A stretch of DNA of 45,524 bases from a virus (IMGVR_UViG_3300032202_000029:1-45524), one strand, 5' to 3'; numbered from the stretch's first letter, positions 29,145-38,916 are shown. Notes: generated by a model not told the origin, from the letters alone. Made by a program: numbers and translations.

Positions 29145-30755
29145 ATGGCCGATGTAGCAGAAGTCAGACGACAGCGCATTCCGTTAGGCCGTTTCGGCCT
29201 GTTCGGAATCGAGAACGAGGACGAACTCCCGCTAGGCGCTCTCGTCGACACAGACAACATGACCTTCGAAACCGGTGCCGTACGCAAGATTCGCGGCGCG
29301 ACGAAGTTCACGCCAAGTCCTCTTGCGGCCGGGATCATTGGCGGGTACTCCTTCCGTCCTGATGCTACTAACACCAGCGATGTCGTCGTGTTGTCGAATG
29401 GAGAGGTGTTGCTCGACAACGATGCCGATGGCGATTACGCCGATGGAACGGCTATCGGCAACGTACTGGCGTCTGGGTTGACCGTGTCTGGTACCGCACC
29501 CTTCTTTGTCACGGGAGGGAAAGAAGCCGCCGCTGGCAATCGGAAGTTGTTTCTGTTCACTGGCAAGAATGCTGTGCAGGTCTTGTCAGGTACCGGCACA
29601 ACGATGGCTGCTCTGGCCACGCCACCGGCGGATTGGGCTGGCGGCAATCAGCCTTTGGTCGGGCTAATTCATGAGGAACGGTTGTGGGGTGCCGGCAACC
29701 TCAACGCACCCCATACGTTCTACTACAGCACGGCCGGCGATCATGAGGATTTCACCGGTGTCGGCTCCGGTTTCATCGCTGTCTATCCGGGCGAGCATGA
29801 CGGTATCATCGGTGCGGCATCGTTTGCTGGTTTTATCGTGGTGTTCAAGAAGCCGTCGGGCGTATACCTAGTCGACACGCGTGATCCTGACGACGCCAAT
29901 TGGAAACCTCGCCGTCTGTCCGGCGTCGATGGCGCTACCGGACCGCATGGTGTCATTCCTATCGACAACGACATCTTGTTCATGACGTTGACTGGTGACT
30001 GGCATCGAGTGTCGCAGCTGTCCATCGATACCTTCAGTGTGCCGTCTGTCGTTCGTGAAGCCGGTATCGACGAATGGCTACGCAACAACGCTAATCTAAC
30101 CCAGATCGAACGTACGCGCGGTATCTACTACTACGCCAAGCGTCAGATCATCATGACGTTGCCGAAAACGTCATCCCTGATCAACGACGCACAGCTCACT
30201 CTCGACACCAACCTACGTGAAACGTCACGATTCCATTGGGGCACGCGCGACGTCGCCGAAGCGATATGGTTACGGAAGGATACCGACAACGTCGAACGTC
30301 CGGTCATCGGCGACGATGTTGGCGACGTATACAAGCTCGACCAAGCCGTTTCAGACAAGGACGGCAATGCCTATCCTTTCCTCATCCAAACCGCAGAAAC
30401 CGATCTATCCGTCGTCGATCCTGATCTCGGCGCCGTCAATAAGAATGGACGGTTTCTGGAGCTGGCATTCGGCGTCGAAGGGTTGTTCTCGCTTGACGTC
30501 GATGTCATCTGGGATGGCCGTCTCGGCGAAACCGTACGTTTCGAACAAGCGGGTGTGTTCGGATTCGTTCTCGACACCGACAGGTTAGGAACGGGTATTC
30601 TCGGTCCGTCGCGTAAGACGTCGGTTATTCGTCGTCGAATAGGCGGCTCCGGTCGCGCCTTCAGCTTGCGCATGTACAACACACAACTGACCGGAACGGT
30701 CATCATCTATCGGTTAACGCTAGGTTATACCATCGGAAGTGAGGAACTGCGGTAA
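29145..30755 (+). CDS. Tail stabilisation/tubular protein (P22 gp10- or T7 gp12-like)
   Basis: A 536-residue beta-rich protein. Near the start, RIPLGRFGLFGIENEDELPL, LVDTDNMTFETGAVRKIRGA and FTPSPLAAGIIGGYSFRPDA give the 'NM-x-G-A-V-R-K-R-x-G' opening seen in podovirus tail-tube or stabilisation proteins. Propeller-like blades follow (KLFLFTGKNAVQVL, ERLWGAGNLNAPHTFYYSTA, GFIVVFKKPSGVYLVD, NDILFMTLTGDWHRVS). It would plug the portal/adaptor and carry the tail. This gene is the main reason to call the phage a podovirus. Confidence 0.7.
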   Translation: MADVAEVRRQRIPLGRFGLFGIENEDELPLGALVDTDNMTFETGAVRKIRGATKFTPSPLAAGIIGGYSFRPDATNTSDVVVLSNGEVLLDNDADGDYADGTAIGNVLASGLTVSGTAPFFVTGGKEAAAGNRKLFLFTGKNAVQVLSGTGTTMAALATPPADWAGGNQPLVGLIHEERLWGAGNLNAPHTFYYSTAGDHEDFTGVGSGFIAVYPGEHDGIIGAASFAGFIVVFKKPSGVYLVDTRDPDDANWKPRRLSGVDGATGPHGVIPIDNDILFMTLTGDWHRVSQLSIDTFSVPSVVREAGIDEWLRNNANLTQIERTRGIYYYAKRQIIMTLPKTSSLINDAQLTLDTNLRETSRFHWGTRDVAEAIWLRKDTDNVERPVIGDDVGDVYKLDQAVSDKDGNAYPFLIQTAETDLSVVDPDLGAVNKNGRFLELAFGVEGLFSLDVDVIWDGRLGETVRFEQAGVFGFVLDTDRLGTGILGPSRKTSVIRRRIGGSGRAFSLRMYNTQLTGTVIIYRLTLGYTIGSEELR

Positions 30756-31165
30756 TGCCGCTACGTGTCGGAATGGCGGCGGACAGTGACTACCCATCCC
30801 TGTACGCATTATCAGGATTCCATCCGACACCGGAAACCGGCGAGATCGGCTTCCCGACCATTGTGGCGAAGGATGAAGTTACAGGAGAGATTGCCGGTTT
30901 CATTGCCTCACGCGTCGATGCCGATCGGATAACCGCCCGCAATCTCTGGGCGCCTGGACGTGCCCGACTGGCGGCGAAACTCGTCACTATCTACGAACGG
31001 TATCTATTATCCCTCGGCATCACGAGCTATTATTTCATTGTCAGTCGACGCCAGCCGCAGATGTATGCCGTCGCGACGCATCTGGAGCAAGAAGGGTTGG
31101 CAGAGCGAATCGGCCAAAGCGAAGACGATAACGCAATAGCGTACATTCGTCGGATCGGAGGATAG
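30755..31165 (+). CDS. GNAT-like acetyltransferase domain protein
   Basis: Coupled to the tail gene by TAATG. LRVGMAADSDYPSLYALSGF, then TIVAKDEVTGEIAGFIASRV, RARLAAKLVTIYERYLLSLG and SYYFIVSRRQPQMYAVATHL follow the strand/helix order of a GNAT fold. The normal acetyl-CoA loop (Q/RxxGxG/A) is not seen; instead there is APGRARLAAKL, so enzymatic activity is doubtful. GNAT-like proteins in tail operons are common in podoviruses and of unknown purpose. Confidence 0.55.
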   Translation: MPLRVGMAADSDYPSLYALSGFHPTPETGEIGFPTIVAKDEVTGEIAGFIASRVDADRITARNLWAPGRARLAAKLVTIYERYLLSLGITSYYFIVSRRQPQMYAVATHLEQEGLAERIGQSEDDNAIAYIRRIGG

Positions 31166-31169
31166 CCCT

Positions 31170-31916
31170 ATGGGTGGCGGTGACGGTGATCGAGTCGAAG
31201 TGCAAGAGCCGTCCGAAGAGGAACGGGAAGCACAGCGACTCCAGTTGCAAATCCTGCAACGCCAGGAACGCGAATCGCGCCTGTTGGCGCCGTTCCTGTT
31301 TGAAGATCTTGGCCTGCGTCCCCTCTTCGAAGGGCCAGAGATCGTCGGGTTTGAGGAACTGGCGCCCGAGCCCATCACCGCTGCGCGTGAGGAGGTCGAA
31401 CTCGGTCTGTTGGAACGGACGTTGGCTGCCTTGTCGGGCGAGCTGCCGGTTGACCCGGCACTGGAATCGCGCCTGGCCGAAGCCGAGGAACGACTCAACG
31501 AACAGCTCATCCGCGATTTCGGCAGTGTTGCCGCAGCCCGATCCTCGTCAGCCGGCATCGCACGTCTGGCCGAGTTCGACGAATTCCGCGAGAACACCCT
31601 TGCTGCTGCCCGTCGGGGTGAGCTGTCGCTGGCAGAACAGCTGTCCGTGGCTGAGGCCGGTGTACGTCAAGCACAAACCACAGCCGATCTCGCTAGCATC
31701 ATCAGCGTCGCCGGTCGTCCTTTCGGCCAGGCATCGACATCTCCTGGCGCATTCGCCAGCGCACTTGGCCAGCAACGGTTGCAACGGGCCGGTATTGAAG
31801 CGCAGGGCGTCGGTGGCAACATCGACCCATTCGCAGCCATCATCGGTTCGGTTGCCGGTCCCGCATTCGGACGTGTCGGCACACGATTTGGCGGCGCCAT
31901 CCCACTTCCATTTTGA
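31170..31916 (+). CDS. Virion internal/ejection-like protein (248 aa)
   Basis: GGAGG stands 7 bases before ATG 31170. The first half is acidic and helical (PSEEEREAQRLQLQILQRQE, ALESRLAEAEERLNEQLIRD), the second Gly/Ala-rich (ASIISVAGRPFGQAS, FAAIIGSVAGPAFG) and able to enter membranes. It is the first of three consecutive large helical late proteins, the standard arrangement of podovirus ejection proteins that leave the capsid before DNA. Confidence 0.6.
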   Translation: MGGGDGDRVEVQEPSEEEREAQRLQLQILQRQERESRLLAPFLFEDLGLRPLFEGPEIVGFEELAPEPITAAREEVELGLLERTLAALSGELPVDPALESRLAEAEERLNEQLIRDFGSVAAARSSSAGIARLAEFDEFRENTLAAARRGELSLAEQLSVAEAGVRQAQTTADLASIISVAGRPFGQASTSPGAFASALGQQRLQRAGIEAQGVGGNIDPFAAIIGSVAGPAFGRVGTRFGGAIPLPF

Positions 31917-31918
31917 TC

Positions 31919-33850
31919 ATGGCTAACGGATTCGCACAAACACTCGCCCGTACCATCGCCTCGACGGCACCGTTAGGCGTGCAGGCGGAAATTGCCGCCG
32001 AAGGTCGTCGAGAGACACAGGCATTCCAACGCGAACAACTGGCCGAACGCTTGGCAGCAGAGCGTCAGGCCGCCGCCGAACGTCAGCGTACTCAACTCTT
32101 CACCAACCTGTTGACGACTGCCATCCGTGCGGAGGACCCGGCCGATCGTAAGGCGATACTGACGTTGATGGGCGGTATTGATCCTGAAGCGACCAAGGCG
32201 CCCGAGTTCAAGGCATTCACTTCGGCACTGACATCGGGCAGTCCCGATCTCCGTGCCCAAGTAGCTGATGCCATCGGGTCTGCCGACCCGGCCCAGATGA
32301 CCCGTGTTCTCAGCCTGGCTGCCGGGCAGATCCGCGACCCAAAGGAACGGTTCGACGCGATGGAGGCCATTCTGGGTCCGCTGTCGCGCCGAGTGCAGAT
32401 TCAGCAAATCGAGGGAGGTGTACCGCCAGGCCGGCCCGTCGGAGGTACACCTGTTACCGTACCAGCAGGCGCACCTTCCGCCCTCAGTCCATCGGGACAG
32501 CTGGCTGCAATGTTGGAGGAGGCTGAGCGTGGCCCGTTTCGCCGTCCTGACGTCGGTGCCGTTGCCCCTATTGTACGGGCGGCTGAACGTGAAGCGTTAG
32601 GCGGTCCAACGGCCATGGCGGCACCTGGCGCAGCGCCAACTATCCCTGAACGAGCGCCAGCGCCATCGATCACCACACGGCCGATTCCAACGCCTGCTGT
32701 TGCCCCTGCCGCGCCGGGCACTGTGCCAGCGGCAGCCACTGGTCTGACTGCGCAGATCGACGCGCTGTCACAGCGCAAGGCCGACATCCAACGCATTGGT
32801 GGTCCAGAGGCCACTGCCGCGGCGGCTGCTCTACAGACCCGTATCGATTCGTTGCGCGAGCGCCGTGACCGATTGGAGGGTACTGGTGGTGTCGTGAACC
32901 TCGTTCGAGGTGACACGACCGTTCCGGTCATTGCCGGCAGCGAACGTGAGCGTACGTTGGTTGCGCAGGGATTCGGCCGCGGACCTGTCGAACGGATCGA
33001 ACGTTTTGACGAGAGCGCGCCCGTCCCCCGCGTCATCACCGGCTTGCTGGGGCTGCCGCCCATGCGAGCGGGAGAGGCATTCGAACGGGGTATCGCGCTC
33101 GACGTGTCCGACGTCGAAGCACGGGAACTCAGCCGAATCGGTGGCACGACCAAGTCCGCCATCCGCACTGCCCGGACGGTCGCCCGATCGGTTCGCGGCG
33201 CCGATCTGGCCGGTCGACCGGAACTCCTCGGCACAGCCGGCCGCATCGCCACCGGGTTGAAGGGGTTCGTCTCCCAACTGGAGGGTCTGACCCGACTGCT
33301 GTCACCGGAGAACGCTGGCGTCACTGTGCGCGTCCTCAACCCCGATCAAGACCCGCTCGACCCGACCAACCGACTATACGACACCGTGTTCGCCCGAGCC
33401 GGTATCGGGGCGCAGGCGGCCGAAATCCGGTCTCTATTCACCGACCTGGCCTTCACCGTAGCGAAGTCGTTCGACCCCGGTGGCCGAATTAGTGATCAGG
33501 ACATGCTCCGGGCATTCGAGACGATCGGAGGCAATCTCGGCGACCCTGGGGCCGTCGATCGAGTGCTGGACAGCGTCGTGAACCGGTTAGAACTCCGGTT
33601 CAGCGATCGACTAACCGAGCGACTCGGTGCCGCCCCAGAACGGGTCGTGGAGAGCGATCGGTCGCTCCGCCAGCATTTTGGCCCGATAATTGCTGCGCTG
33701 CCGCAAGAAACCATGCCGGCAGCCGACAAGGCAGTGGTCCAGCAGGCGTTGCCAGCCATCCGGGCAGGTACCGTCTCGCCGGAGGTGGCCGAGCGGCTGT
33801 CGACCTCGACGCTGCAATGGCTGGCGGACAACCTCGTCCTGCCGAGGTAG
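31919..33850 (+). CDS. Large internal virion/ejection-like protein (643 aa)
   Basis: ATG 31919 has no strong ribosome site and lies two bases after the previous stop. The N-terminus is a highly charged coiled coil (EGRRETQAFQREQLAERLAA), and about residues 170-280 are Pro/Ala-rich and disordered. Helical segments follow, with DALSQRKADIQRIGGPEATA and DSLRERRDRLEGTGG. No lysozyme or transglycosylase motif is visible. Assigned by order and composition. Confidence 0.55.
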   Translation: MANGFAQTLARTIASTAPLGVQAEIAAEGRRETQAFQREQLAERLAAERQAAAERQRTQLFTNLLTTAIRAEDPADRKAILTLMGGIDPEATKAPEFKAFTSALTSGSPDLRAQVADAIGSADPAQMTRVLSLAAGQIRDPKERFDAMEAILGPLSRRVQIQQIEGGVPPGRPVGGTPVTVPAGAPSALSPSGQLAAMLEEAERGPFRRPDVGAVAPIVRAAEREALGGPTAMAAPGAAPTIPERAPAPSITTRPIPTPAVAPAAPGTVPAAATGLTAQIDALSQRKADIQRIGGPEATAAAAALQTRIDSLRERRDRLEGTGGVVNLVRGDTTVPVIAGSERERTLVAQGFGRGPVERIERFDESAPVPRVITGLLGLPPMRAGEAFERGIALDVSDVEARELSRIGGTTKSAIRTARTVARSVRGADLAGRPELLGTAGRIATGLKGFVSQLEGLTRLLSPENAGVTVRVLNPDQDPLDPTNRLYDTVFARAGIGAQAAEIRSLFTDLAFTVAKSFDPGGRISDQDMLRAFETIGGNLGDPGAVDRVLDSVVNRLELRFSDRLTERLGAAPERVVESDRSLRQHFGPIIAALPQETMPAADKAVVQQALPAIRAGTVSPEVAERLSTSTLQWLADNLVLPR

Positions 33851-33853
33851 CTC

Positions 33854-35896
33854 ATGGCCAACGCCATCCTGGACGAACTGGACCGCCGTAGAGCCGCGTC
33901 AGGCGGCGCACCGGCTCAGCCAGCCGTTCCCCCGTCGCCGACCGTAGCGCCTCAGGAGCGTACAGCAGCGCAGCCTACGCCCCTTTCTCGCCCGATCGCG
34001 CCGGTTTCGCCTGTTGCTGACGTGGCTGGAGAGACGATCCAGGCTTCTCGGCCGGCGTTTCTGGCAACCGGGAGTATGGTTGGCGGCGCCCTCGGCGCGG
34101 CGGCCGGACCCCCTGGCATCGTCGCTGGAGCGGCCATGGGGACGATGGCGGCCAACGCCGCGTTCAACCTGACCATGGACGCGGCACGGCTGACCGGGGT
34201 GCGGAACTTGCCCCCACCCAAGGCAGCCCTCGATCGGCTCGATGAATCAGTCAGGGAGGGGTTCATCGACGCTGCCTTTGGCCTCGGCATCCCGGCCCTC
34301 GGCCAGCTTGCTCGGGGTGGTCGGGCCATGCTGCTGAAGGCGGGCGGAGCAACGGATGAGATGCTGGATGAGGCCCGACGGGCAAGCGGGGTCTTTGGCG
34401 TCGACCTCGCCCCAACCAACTTCGAAGAGTTCCGGTTCGGCCGATTCTTCTCGAAGGTCATCGGCAAGCTGCCATTCGTACGCAAGCCGCTGGAGCGGTC
34501 GTTTTTGGCGCAGGGACGGCAACTGGCCGAGGCGCAGGAATTCTTGTTCGCTCGGGTTGGACCGACGTCGAACTTGGCCGATCTCGGTATGGACATGAAC
34601 TTCATTGTCGACAGACGATTTGCCGTCTTTCGGCGATACATGAACATGCTCTATGGTCGGGCTCGTCGGATGGCGGACGACACATTCATCCCGACAGAGC
34701 ATTTCCGTAGGGGGGCGCAGGATCTACGCGATGCGTTGGTGGGGAAGTTCGGCGATCTGACAAGGGGTACCAACCCATCACATCCATCGGTCCGGTTCCT
34801 GCGTGAGCTGGAACAGATGATTGCGGAGAATCCGCAAACCGTGCCCTTCAACCGGTTCGATGGACTATCGATCAAGCTCGATGACATTCGCAACGTAGCG
34901 AAGAATGATGGCGTAGCGACGACGCATCTGACGCAGTTCGATGGCCAGTACATGGATTCGGCAATGACGAATCTGTGGCGACAGACTGGCGCTGATGCGG
35001 CAGAACGACCGATGCTGCGCCCGGCCAACGACGTACGTGAAGCGTTCGCCCAGGCCGACGGTACCTACGGCAGGCTAGCCGCCGAGTTCCAAACCCCGAC
35101 TGCTCGACGATTGGAACGGATCGCCCCACGCCGATTCCGTCCTGGCCTGACCCAGCCTGGTACACGCAATCCTGACGAGGCGATGAATATCGTGTTGAAC
35201 AAGTCGGGAGAGGAATCGCCGCAAGCGATGCGTGATCTCCGTGGGTTGTTGTCACGCTCACCAGGTACGTTTGATCGGGCGGCTCGTGCGCAGCTGGACA
35301 AAGCGTGGGCGAAGGCAATCGACACGTCGAACCTCCGCTTCGAGCAGGGGCTGGCGAATGGTGAACTGACTATCGATGCCTTTCGTAAGCAGCTCGGTCT
35401 CGACAATCCGCAAGGGCTACGCTACGCCGCAACGCAGGAGATGCTGCGGACATCGGGCGTACCGATCGAGCGTTTGGCCGAGTTCACCAATCTAATGCAA
35501 AAGGTGGCGGCGAGCGCGCCGGATGATCTCAACGTGTTCCTCGGTCGGAGAGTCGCTATTGGTGGTGTACGTGGATTGATCAATGCACTGGTGCCGGGCG
35601 CCGTCGTGTCGGGTGCCGGTGGAGGGCAGGGACCGATCCAGGCAGCCGGTGCAGGCATCCTCGGCGGCATTGCCTCGGTAGTCGGCATGCGGCACATGTC
35701 GAAGATCGTCAGCGACCCCCGCACGTTCGATATCGTGTCCGGACTGTACAACACCGTGCTCGACGACACAGTTAGGTTCGCTCGTCGTCGGGCAGCGGTG
35801 ATTGGGATAGTACGCGTGTTGGAACCGGATGCGACGCCGGCTGCGCAGGAACAGGCGGCGGCAGTGACGATGTTGCCGAATGTGCCGACGCCGTGA
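33854..35896 (+). CDS. Large internal virion/ejection-like protein with membrane-active segments (680 aa)
   Basis: GAGG precedes ATG 33854. After a Pro-rich start, residues about 70-105 (MVGGALGAAAGPPGIVAGAAMGTM as overlapping glycine zippers) and about 590-630 (GAVVSGAGGGQGPIQAAGAG and following) are Gly/Ala zippers that can insert in membranes. Between them lies a long helical region. This fits the protein that builds the trans-envelope channel for DNA. It is the last late gene, with two bases before the opposing stop at 35899. Confidence 0.6.
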   Translation: MANAILDELDRRRAASGGAPAQPAVPPSPTVAPQERTAAQPTPLSRPIAPVSPVADVAGETIQASRPAFLATGSMVGGALGAAAGPPGIVAGAAMGTMAANAAFNLTMDAARLTGVRNLPPPKAALDRLDESVREGFIDAAFGLGIPALGQLARGGRAMLLKAGGATDEMLDEARRASGVFGVDLAPTNFEEFRFGRFFSKVIGKLPFVRKPLERSFLAQGRQLAEAQEFLFARVGPTSNLADLGMDMNFIVDRRFAVFRRYMNMLYGRARRMADDTFIPTEHFRRGAQDLRDALVGKFGDLTRGTNPSHPSVRFLRELEQMIAENPQTVPFNRFDGLSIKLDDIRNVAKNDGVATTHLTQFDGQYMDSAMTNLWRQTGADAAERPMLRPANDVREAFAQADGTYGRLAAEFQTPTARRLERIAPRRFRPGLTQPGTRNPDEAMNIVLNKSGEESPQAMRDLRGLLSRSPGTFDRAARAQLDKAWAKAIDTSNLRFEQGLANGELTIDAFRKQLGLDNPQGLRYAATQEMLRTSGVPIERLAEFTNLMQKVAASAPDDLNVFLGRRVAIGGVRGLINALVPGAVVSGAGGGQGPIQAAGAGILGGIASVVGMRHMSKIVSDPRTFDIVSGLYNTVLDDTVRFARRRAAVIGIVRVLEPDATPAAQEQAAAVTMLPNVPTP

Positions 35897-35898
35897 TG

Positions 35899-36168
35899 TC
35901 ATTGATTCTGTAGTTGTATCTCTACCTGTTCCGCAATCAACGTTTCGATGATGTCGAGCATCTGTTCGGCAGGGGTGATGTCGTTCTTCGTTTCTTCCGG
36001 TATGTGTAATTCATCTGCGCACTTCGGACAGAAGTGGAGAACGACGGAATTGGTGTACGTCATGTACGTCGCTGCGGCAATCGCTAACGGACGCCAATCC
36101 TTCGGTGTGCTTTTACCGTTCAACGGACCGGACATGTGTTTGCACTTTGAACATTGACAGACGTACAT
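35899..36168 (-). CDS. Zinc-ribbon protein (89 aa)
   Basis: GGAGG lies about 8 bases before ATG 36168. CQCSKCKHM near the start and CPKC at about residues 47-50 form a zinc ribbon with CxC/CxxC pairs; the C-terminus is acidic and helical (EQMLDIIETLIAEQVEIQLQ). It is the last gene of the minus replication block. Precise role unknown. Confidence 0.65.
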   Translation of the reverse strand: MYVCQCSKCKHMSGPLNGKSTPKDWRPLAIAAATYMTYTNSVVLHFCPKCADELHIPEETKNDITPAEQMLDIIETLIAEQVEIQLQNQ

Positions 36169-36229
36169 TATTCGATCCTCCAGGTTGAGCCGATATCGAC
36201 GAACGATCGACTACCGGCGATGATGGTTT
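36169..36229. other. Short gap in the minus block
   Basis: Sixty-one bases with only the ribosome site of the gene at 36168. No hairpin with a T-run was found. Confidence 0.4.
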
Positions 36230-36442
36230 TCATTTCGGCACCCATACATGGCGGCCCTCGTCGACCATCTTGGCATGTTGACGGCAGTATTCACCGTTGG
36301 GTCCGTGGCCGCGTTTGCGTAGGCATTGATGGGTCAAGACGGGATAGGTAGGAACCGAAGCGATGCAGCGGTCAGGATCTTCCAGTGTACCGTCGGGATT
36401 GCCCGCCCATCGATTGTATCGACGTAACTTACGTTTCGTCAT
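36230..36442 (-). CDS. Cys/His miniprotein (70 aa)
   Basis: ATG 36442 overlaps the polymerase stop as ATGA, so it is translated with it. The protein begins MTKRKLRRYNRWAGN (basic) and ends with CLRKRGHGPNGEYCRQHA, plus an earlier Cys in DRCIAS, making a compact metal-binding end common in phage miniproteins. It may assist the polymerase but this is only positional. Confidence 0.6.
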   Translation of the reverse strand: MTKRKLRRYNRWAGNPDGTLEDPDRCIASVPTYPVLTHQCLRKRGHGPNGEYCRQHAKMVDEGRHVWVPK

Positions 36443-38916
36443 TGCCACGCTACCGCTTGACAGTCGCCCCACGATCGGTCGCTCACCTTGATCTCGCACG
36501 GAATCGTCAGTGGATCGTCGTACGGCACCGTTACCGACATACGCTGTTGTATCATCTGGCGATACGGCCACATCTGCGTCGGAAACTGCATCAATAAACT
36601 GTCATGGCCCTGCAACAGTACTTCGACCCATGGCAGCGTCGATTCGATCGTCATCCACGCCCGGTTCGTCACACATGCGACGGTCGACTGTGGTAGCCAT
36701 GCCAACATCTCCCTCAACATGGCGTCGTTGCTGTCGCCGAAAAATATCTTGTGGTAGCCGAGCTTATTCCATATCCGGGCGGGATTCTGTTGGGCGGCAG
36801 CGGCAGTACGGTTGTGCCACTGTCCGATGCCGGGGTGAGCGGTCATCCATCGACGTTGAGCAGTTTCCGCTTCATGAATGGTAATGCCGCAGGCGGATGA
36901 TGCTGTACGGGGATGGCCGCCATAGTTCGTCAGATGGATGAACCGTTTGCAGAGATCGTAGTTCGTCATCTTGACGACGGCACCGGCTTCAGAATAGACG
37001 TCGACGCCCTCAGCCAATTGTTGCTTCAGTTCAGCATCATCCGCTTCCCATACAACTACATGCAAATCGGCTTTGACGAGATCGACATCCGCCATTAGAC
37101 AACCGTCGTCGGGGATAAGCATCTTCCGCACTTCGGCGGCGAGAGCGATGTCAGGATCGCCAACGGCGTCAATCGATTTTTGTGCAGTACGTTCGGTGAT
37201 CAGGTTTTGCAGGTTGGTACCGGTGTCAAAAACGGTCAGGCCGGACGACATACGAAACGTTTCTGTTCCGGCCGGGTCGATGGTTGAACGGATACGATCG
37301 CCGTCGGGATCGAGCCATGCCCCGACGAGGTTGTTGCGCATTCCGTCTAGCTTTCGCTTGGCCAGCATTCGTTGAGCTGTTGCACCAGCAACAGTGCCGC
37401 TATCGCGATCAGCTATTCGTTCCAACGCTTTTTGATCGCACGTACGCCGCCCTTGCTGATTGGTGATCGCTTTCGCCCCAAGTACGTCATACATGACGAC
37501 GATCGTTTTCTTCGCATCGTCGTACCATGGTCGGTCGTTGACCGAAGGATTGACCGATTCCAATTCGTTGACGATTTCACCGAGACGTTGGTCGATCATG
37601 CGCCCGGCTTGTTCCTTCGCCCGGTGATTGATACGAATTCCACGCAACGTCCGCTTGACGCAGGCGGGCCACAGCTTCCGCATTTGGAAATCGTATTGTT
37701 CGCGCAAACCGTACATGTCGATCAACCCGTCTTCGGCATTCATGCATTCGACAGTGGTGACGGCGTCACGACAGTTGTATCGCCAGTACTGTTCCTCGTC
37801 GAGCGGGATGCGGTTGTACTCTTTCAGTTCGTCCTTCCAGTAAACGTGCCACCGACAGTACATGCTCGACAGGAAATCGAGTCCCTTACGCATCGTCGGT
37901 TCCTTCCCTTTGGCCGAAGTGCGTGTTTTGCCGGCAGGACGTTCGCCACCTTTCCCATCTGGGTAAATGACAGACTGTGCGACGGCAGTATCATCGACGA
38001 TGTTCGGCAGCCATCCCCAATGCCGGGCGAACATCTGGTTGTCGTAAATGAAATATTGACCGACGCACTGTGCATTGGGGTGGGTCAGACAATGTCGCAA
38101 GGCGACAATGATGGTTGCTTCCTGTTGCGTTGTCCAATACGACTCACCACTGGCACGGACGAAGGGAATGCAGATCGCTTCACGATCGCTGAAGGCCAGT
38201 CCGATACAGGAGATGTGCCCGGCAACGAATTCGAGATCGACGCCGATACGTATCGGTTGTTGGTGCAACGCCGTCCACAACCACGAAATGACGGTGTCAA
38301 CCTGTTCCCATGTTGGACGGACAAGGAAATTGAATTCAGGCGGTTCCCACAATGTCGCGTCGGCGAGTCCGTCCATCGCTCGACCGAGGTCGTGCCCGAC
38401 TACCGCGCGGAGGTTGCGCTGGCGCATCGTGGCGGCAGGGTGGTATGTTGGCATCACCATCGTCTCACCGAATACCTTGTCGGCGTACAACATCGATCCA
38501 CGCCAACGTTTGATACCAGTTTTACCGGTCAGTGCCCACAACGCTGTATTGCCGAAGGCAATAATCATGCGCGGGGCAACGTGCTCCAGTTCAGCGACTA
38601 GTTGTTGGATACCTTGAACAACGATCGGTCGGGCATGTCGTCCATGGATGTGTATCGTGTCGTGTTCGCGTCGTGATGCAAACCATTGATCGATGTCGTT
38701 CGCTTTTTTCCCCGTGTCGGGCGGCTTGGCGTTGATGACGTTGGTGATGAAACAGTGTTGGCGGTTGATACCGGCATTGCGTAACAGTCGGTTGCATTCG
38801 TATCCGGCCATGCCGACGAACGGGCGTCGGGCGCGATCTTCATCCCGGCCGTATGCCTCGCCGACAATAGCGATGTCGGATGGGCAAGGGCCTTCACCGT
38901 GGCCGAGCGTGGTCAA
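36439..38916 (-). CDS. UDG-like domain fused to family A DNA polymerase
   Basis: 825 residues. N-terminal part (about 15-185) is uracil-DNA-glycosylase-like: IVGEAYGRDED (17-27), RPFVGMAGYE (31-40), ITNVINAKPP (57-66), MIIAFGNTALWALTG (117-131), PTYHPAATMRQ (156-166). Proofreading exonuclease follows with D227/E229 (GVDLEF), D292 and Y380-D384. Polymerase motif A is DLVKADLH at 612-619 (D for the usual E), motif B KRFIHLTNYGG at 657-667, motif C GHDSLL at 770-775 (S for the usual E). The start is TTG 38916 overlapping the upstream stop; no ATG lies before the first UDG motif. The complete four-Cys iron-sulphur pattern of family 4 UDGs is not seen. It is presumably the replicative polymerase. 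Confidence 0.85.
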   Translation of the reverse strand: MTTLGHGEGPCPSDIAIVGEAYGRDEDRARRPFVGMAGYECNRLLRNAGINRQHCFITNVINAKPPDTGKKANDIDQWFASRREHDTIHIHGRHARPIVVQGIQQLVAELEHVAPRMIIAFGNTALWALTGKTGIKRWRGSMLYADKVFGETMVMPTYHPAATMRQRNLRAVVGHDLGRAMDGLADATLWEPPEFNFLVRPTWEQVDTVISWLWTALHQQPIRIGVDLEFVAGHISCIGLAFSDREAICIPFVRASGESYWTTQQEATIIVALRHCLTHPNAQCVGQYFIYDNQMFARHWGWLPNIVDDTAVAQSVIYPDGKGGERPAGKTRTSAKGKEPTMRKGLDFLSSMYCRWHVYWKDELKEYNRIPLDEEQYWRYNCRDAVTTVECMNAEDGLIDMYGLREQYDFQMRKLWPACVKRTLRGIRINHRAKEQAGRMIDQRLGEIVNELESVNPSVNDRPWYDDAKKTIVVMYDVLGAKAITNQQGRRTCDQKALERIADRDSGTVAGATAQRMLAKRKLDGMRNNLVGAWLDPDGDRIRSTIDPAGTETFRMSSGLTVFDTGTNLQNLITERTAQKSIDAVGDPDIALAAEVRKMLIPDDGCLMADVDLVKADLHVVVWEADDAELKQQLAEGVDVYSEAGAVVKMTNYDLCKRFIHLTNYGGHPRTASSACGITIHEAETAQRRWMTAHPGIGQWHNRTAAAAQQNPARIWNKLGYHKIFFGDSNDAMLREMLAWLPQSTVACVTNRAWMTIESTLPWVEVLLQGHDSLLMQFPTQMWPYRQMIQQRMSVTVPYDDPLTIPCEIKVSDRSWGDCQAVAWQ

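Noticed and set aside
37372-38601. 409-codon plus-strand frame opposite the DNA polymerase
   Set aside because: The minus frame has clear exonuclease and polymerase motifs; the plus frame has no recognisable domain or ribosome site.
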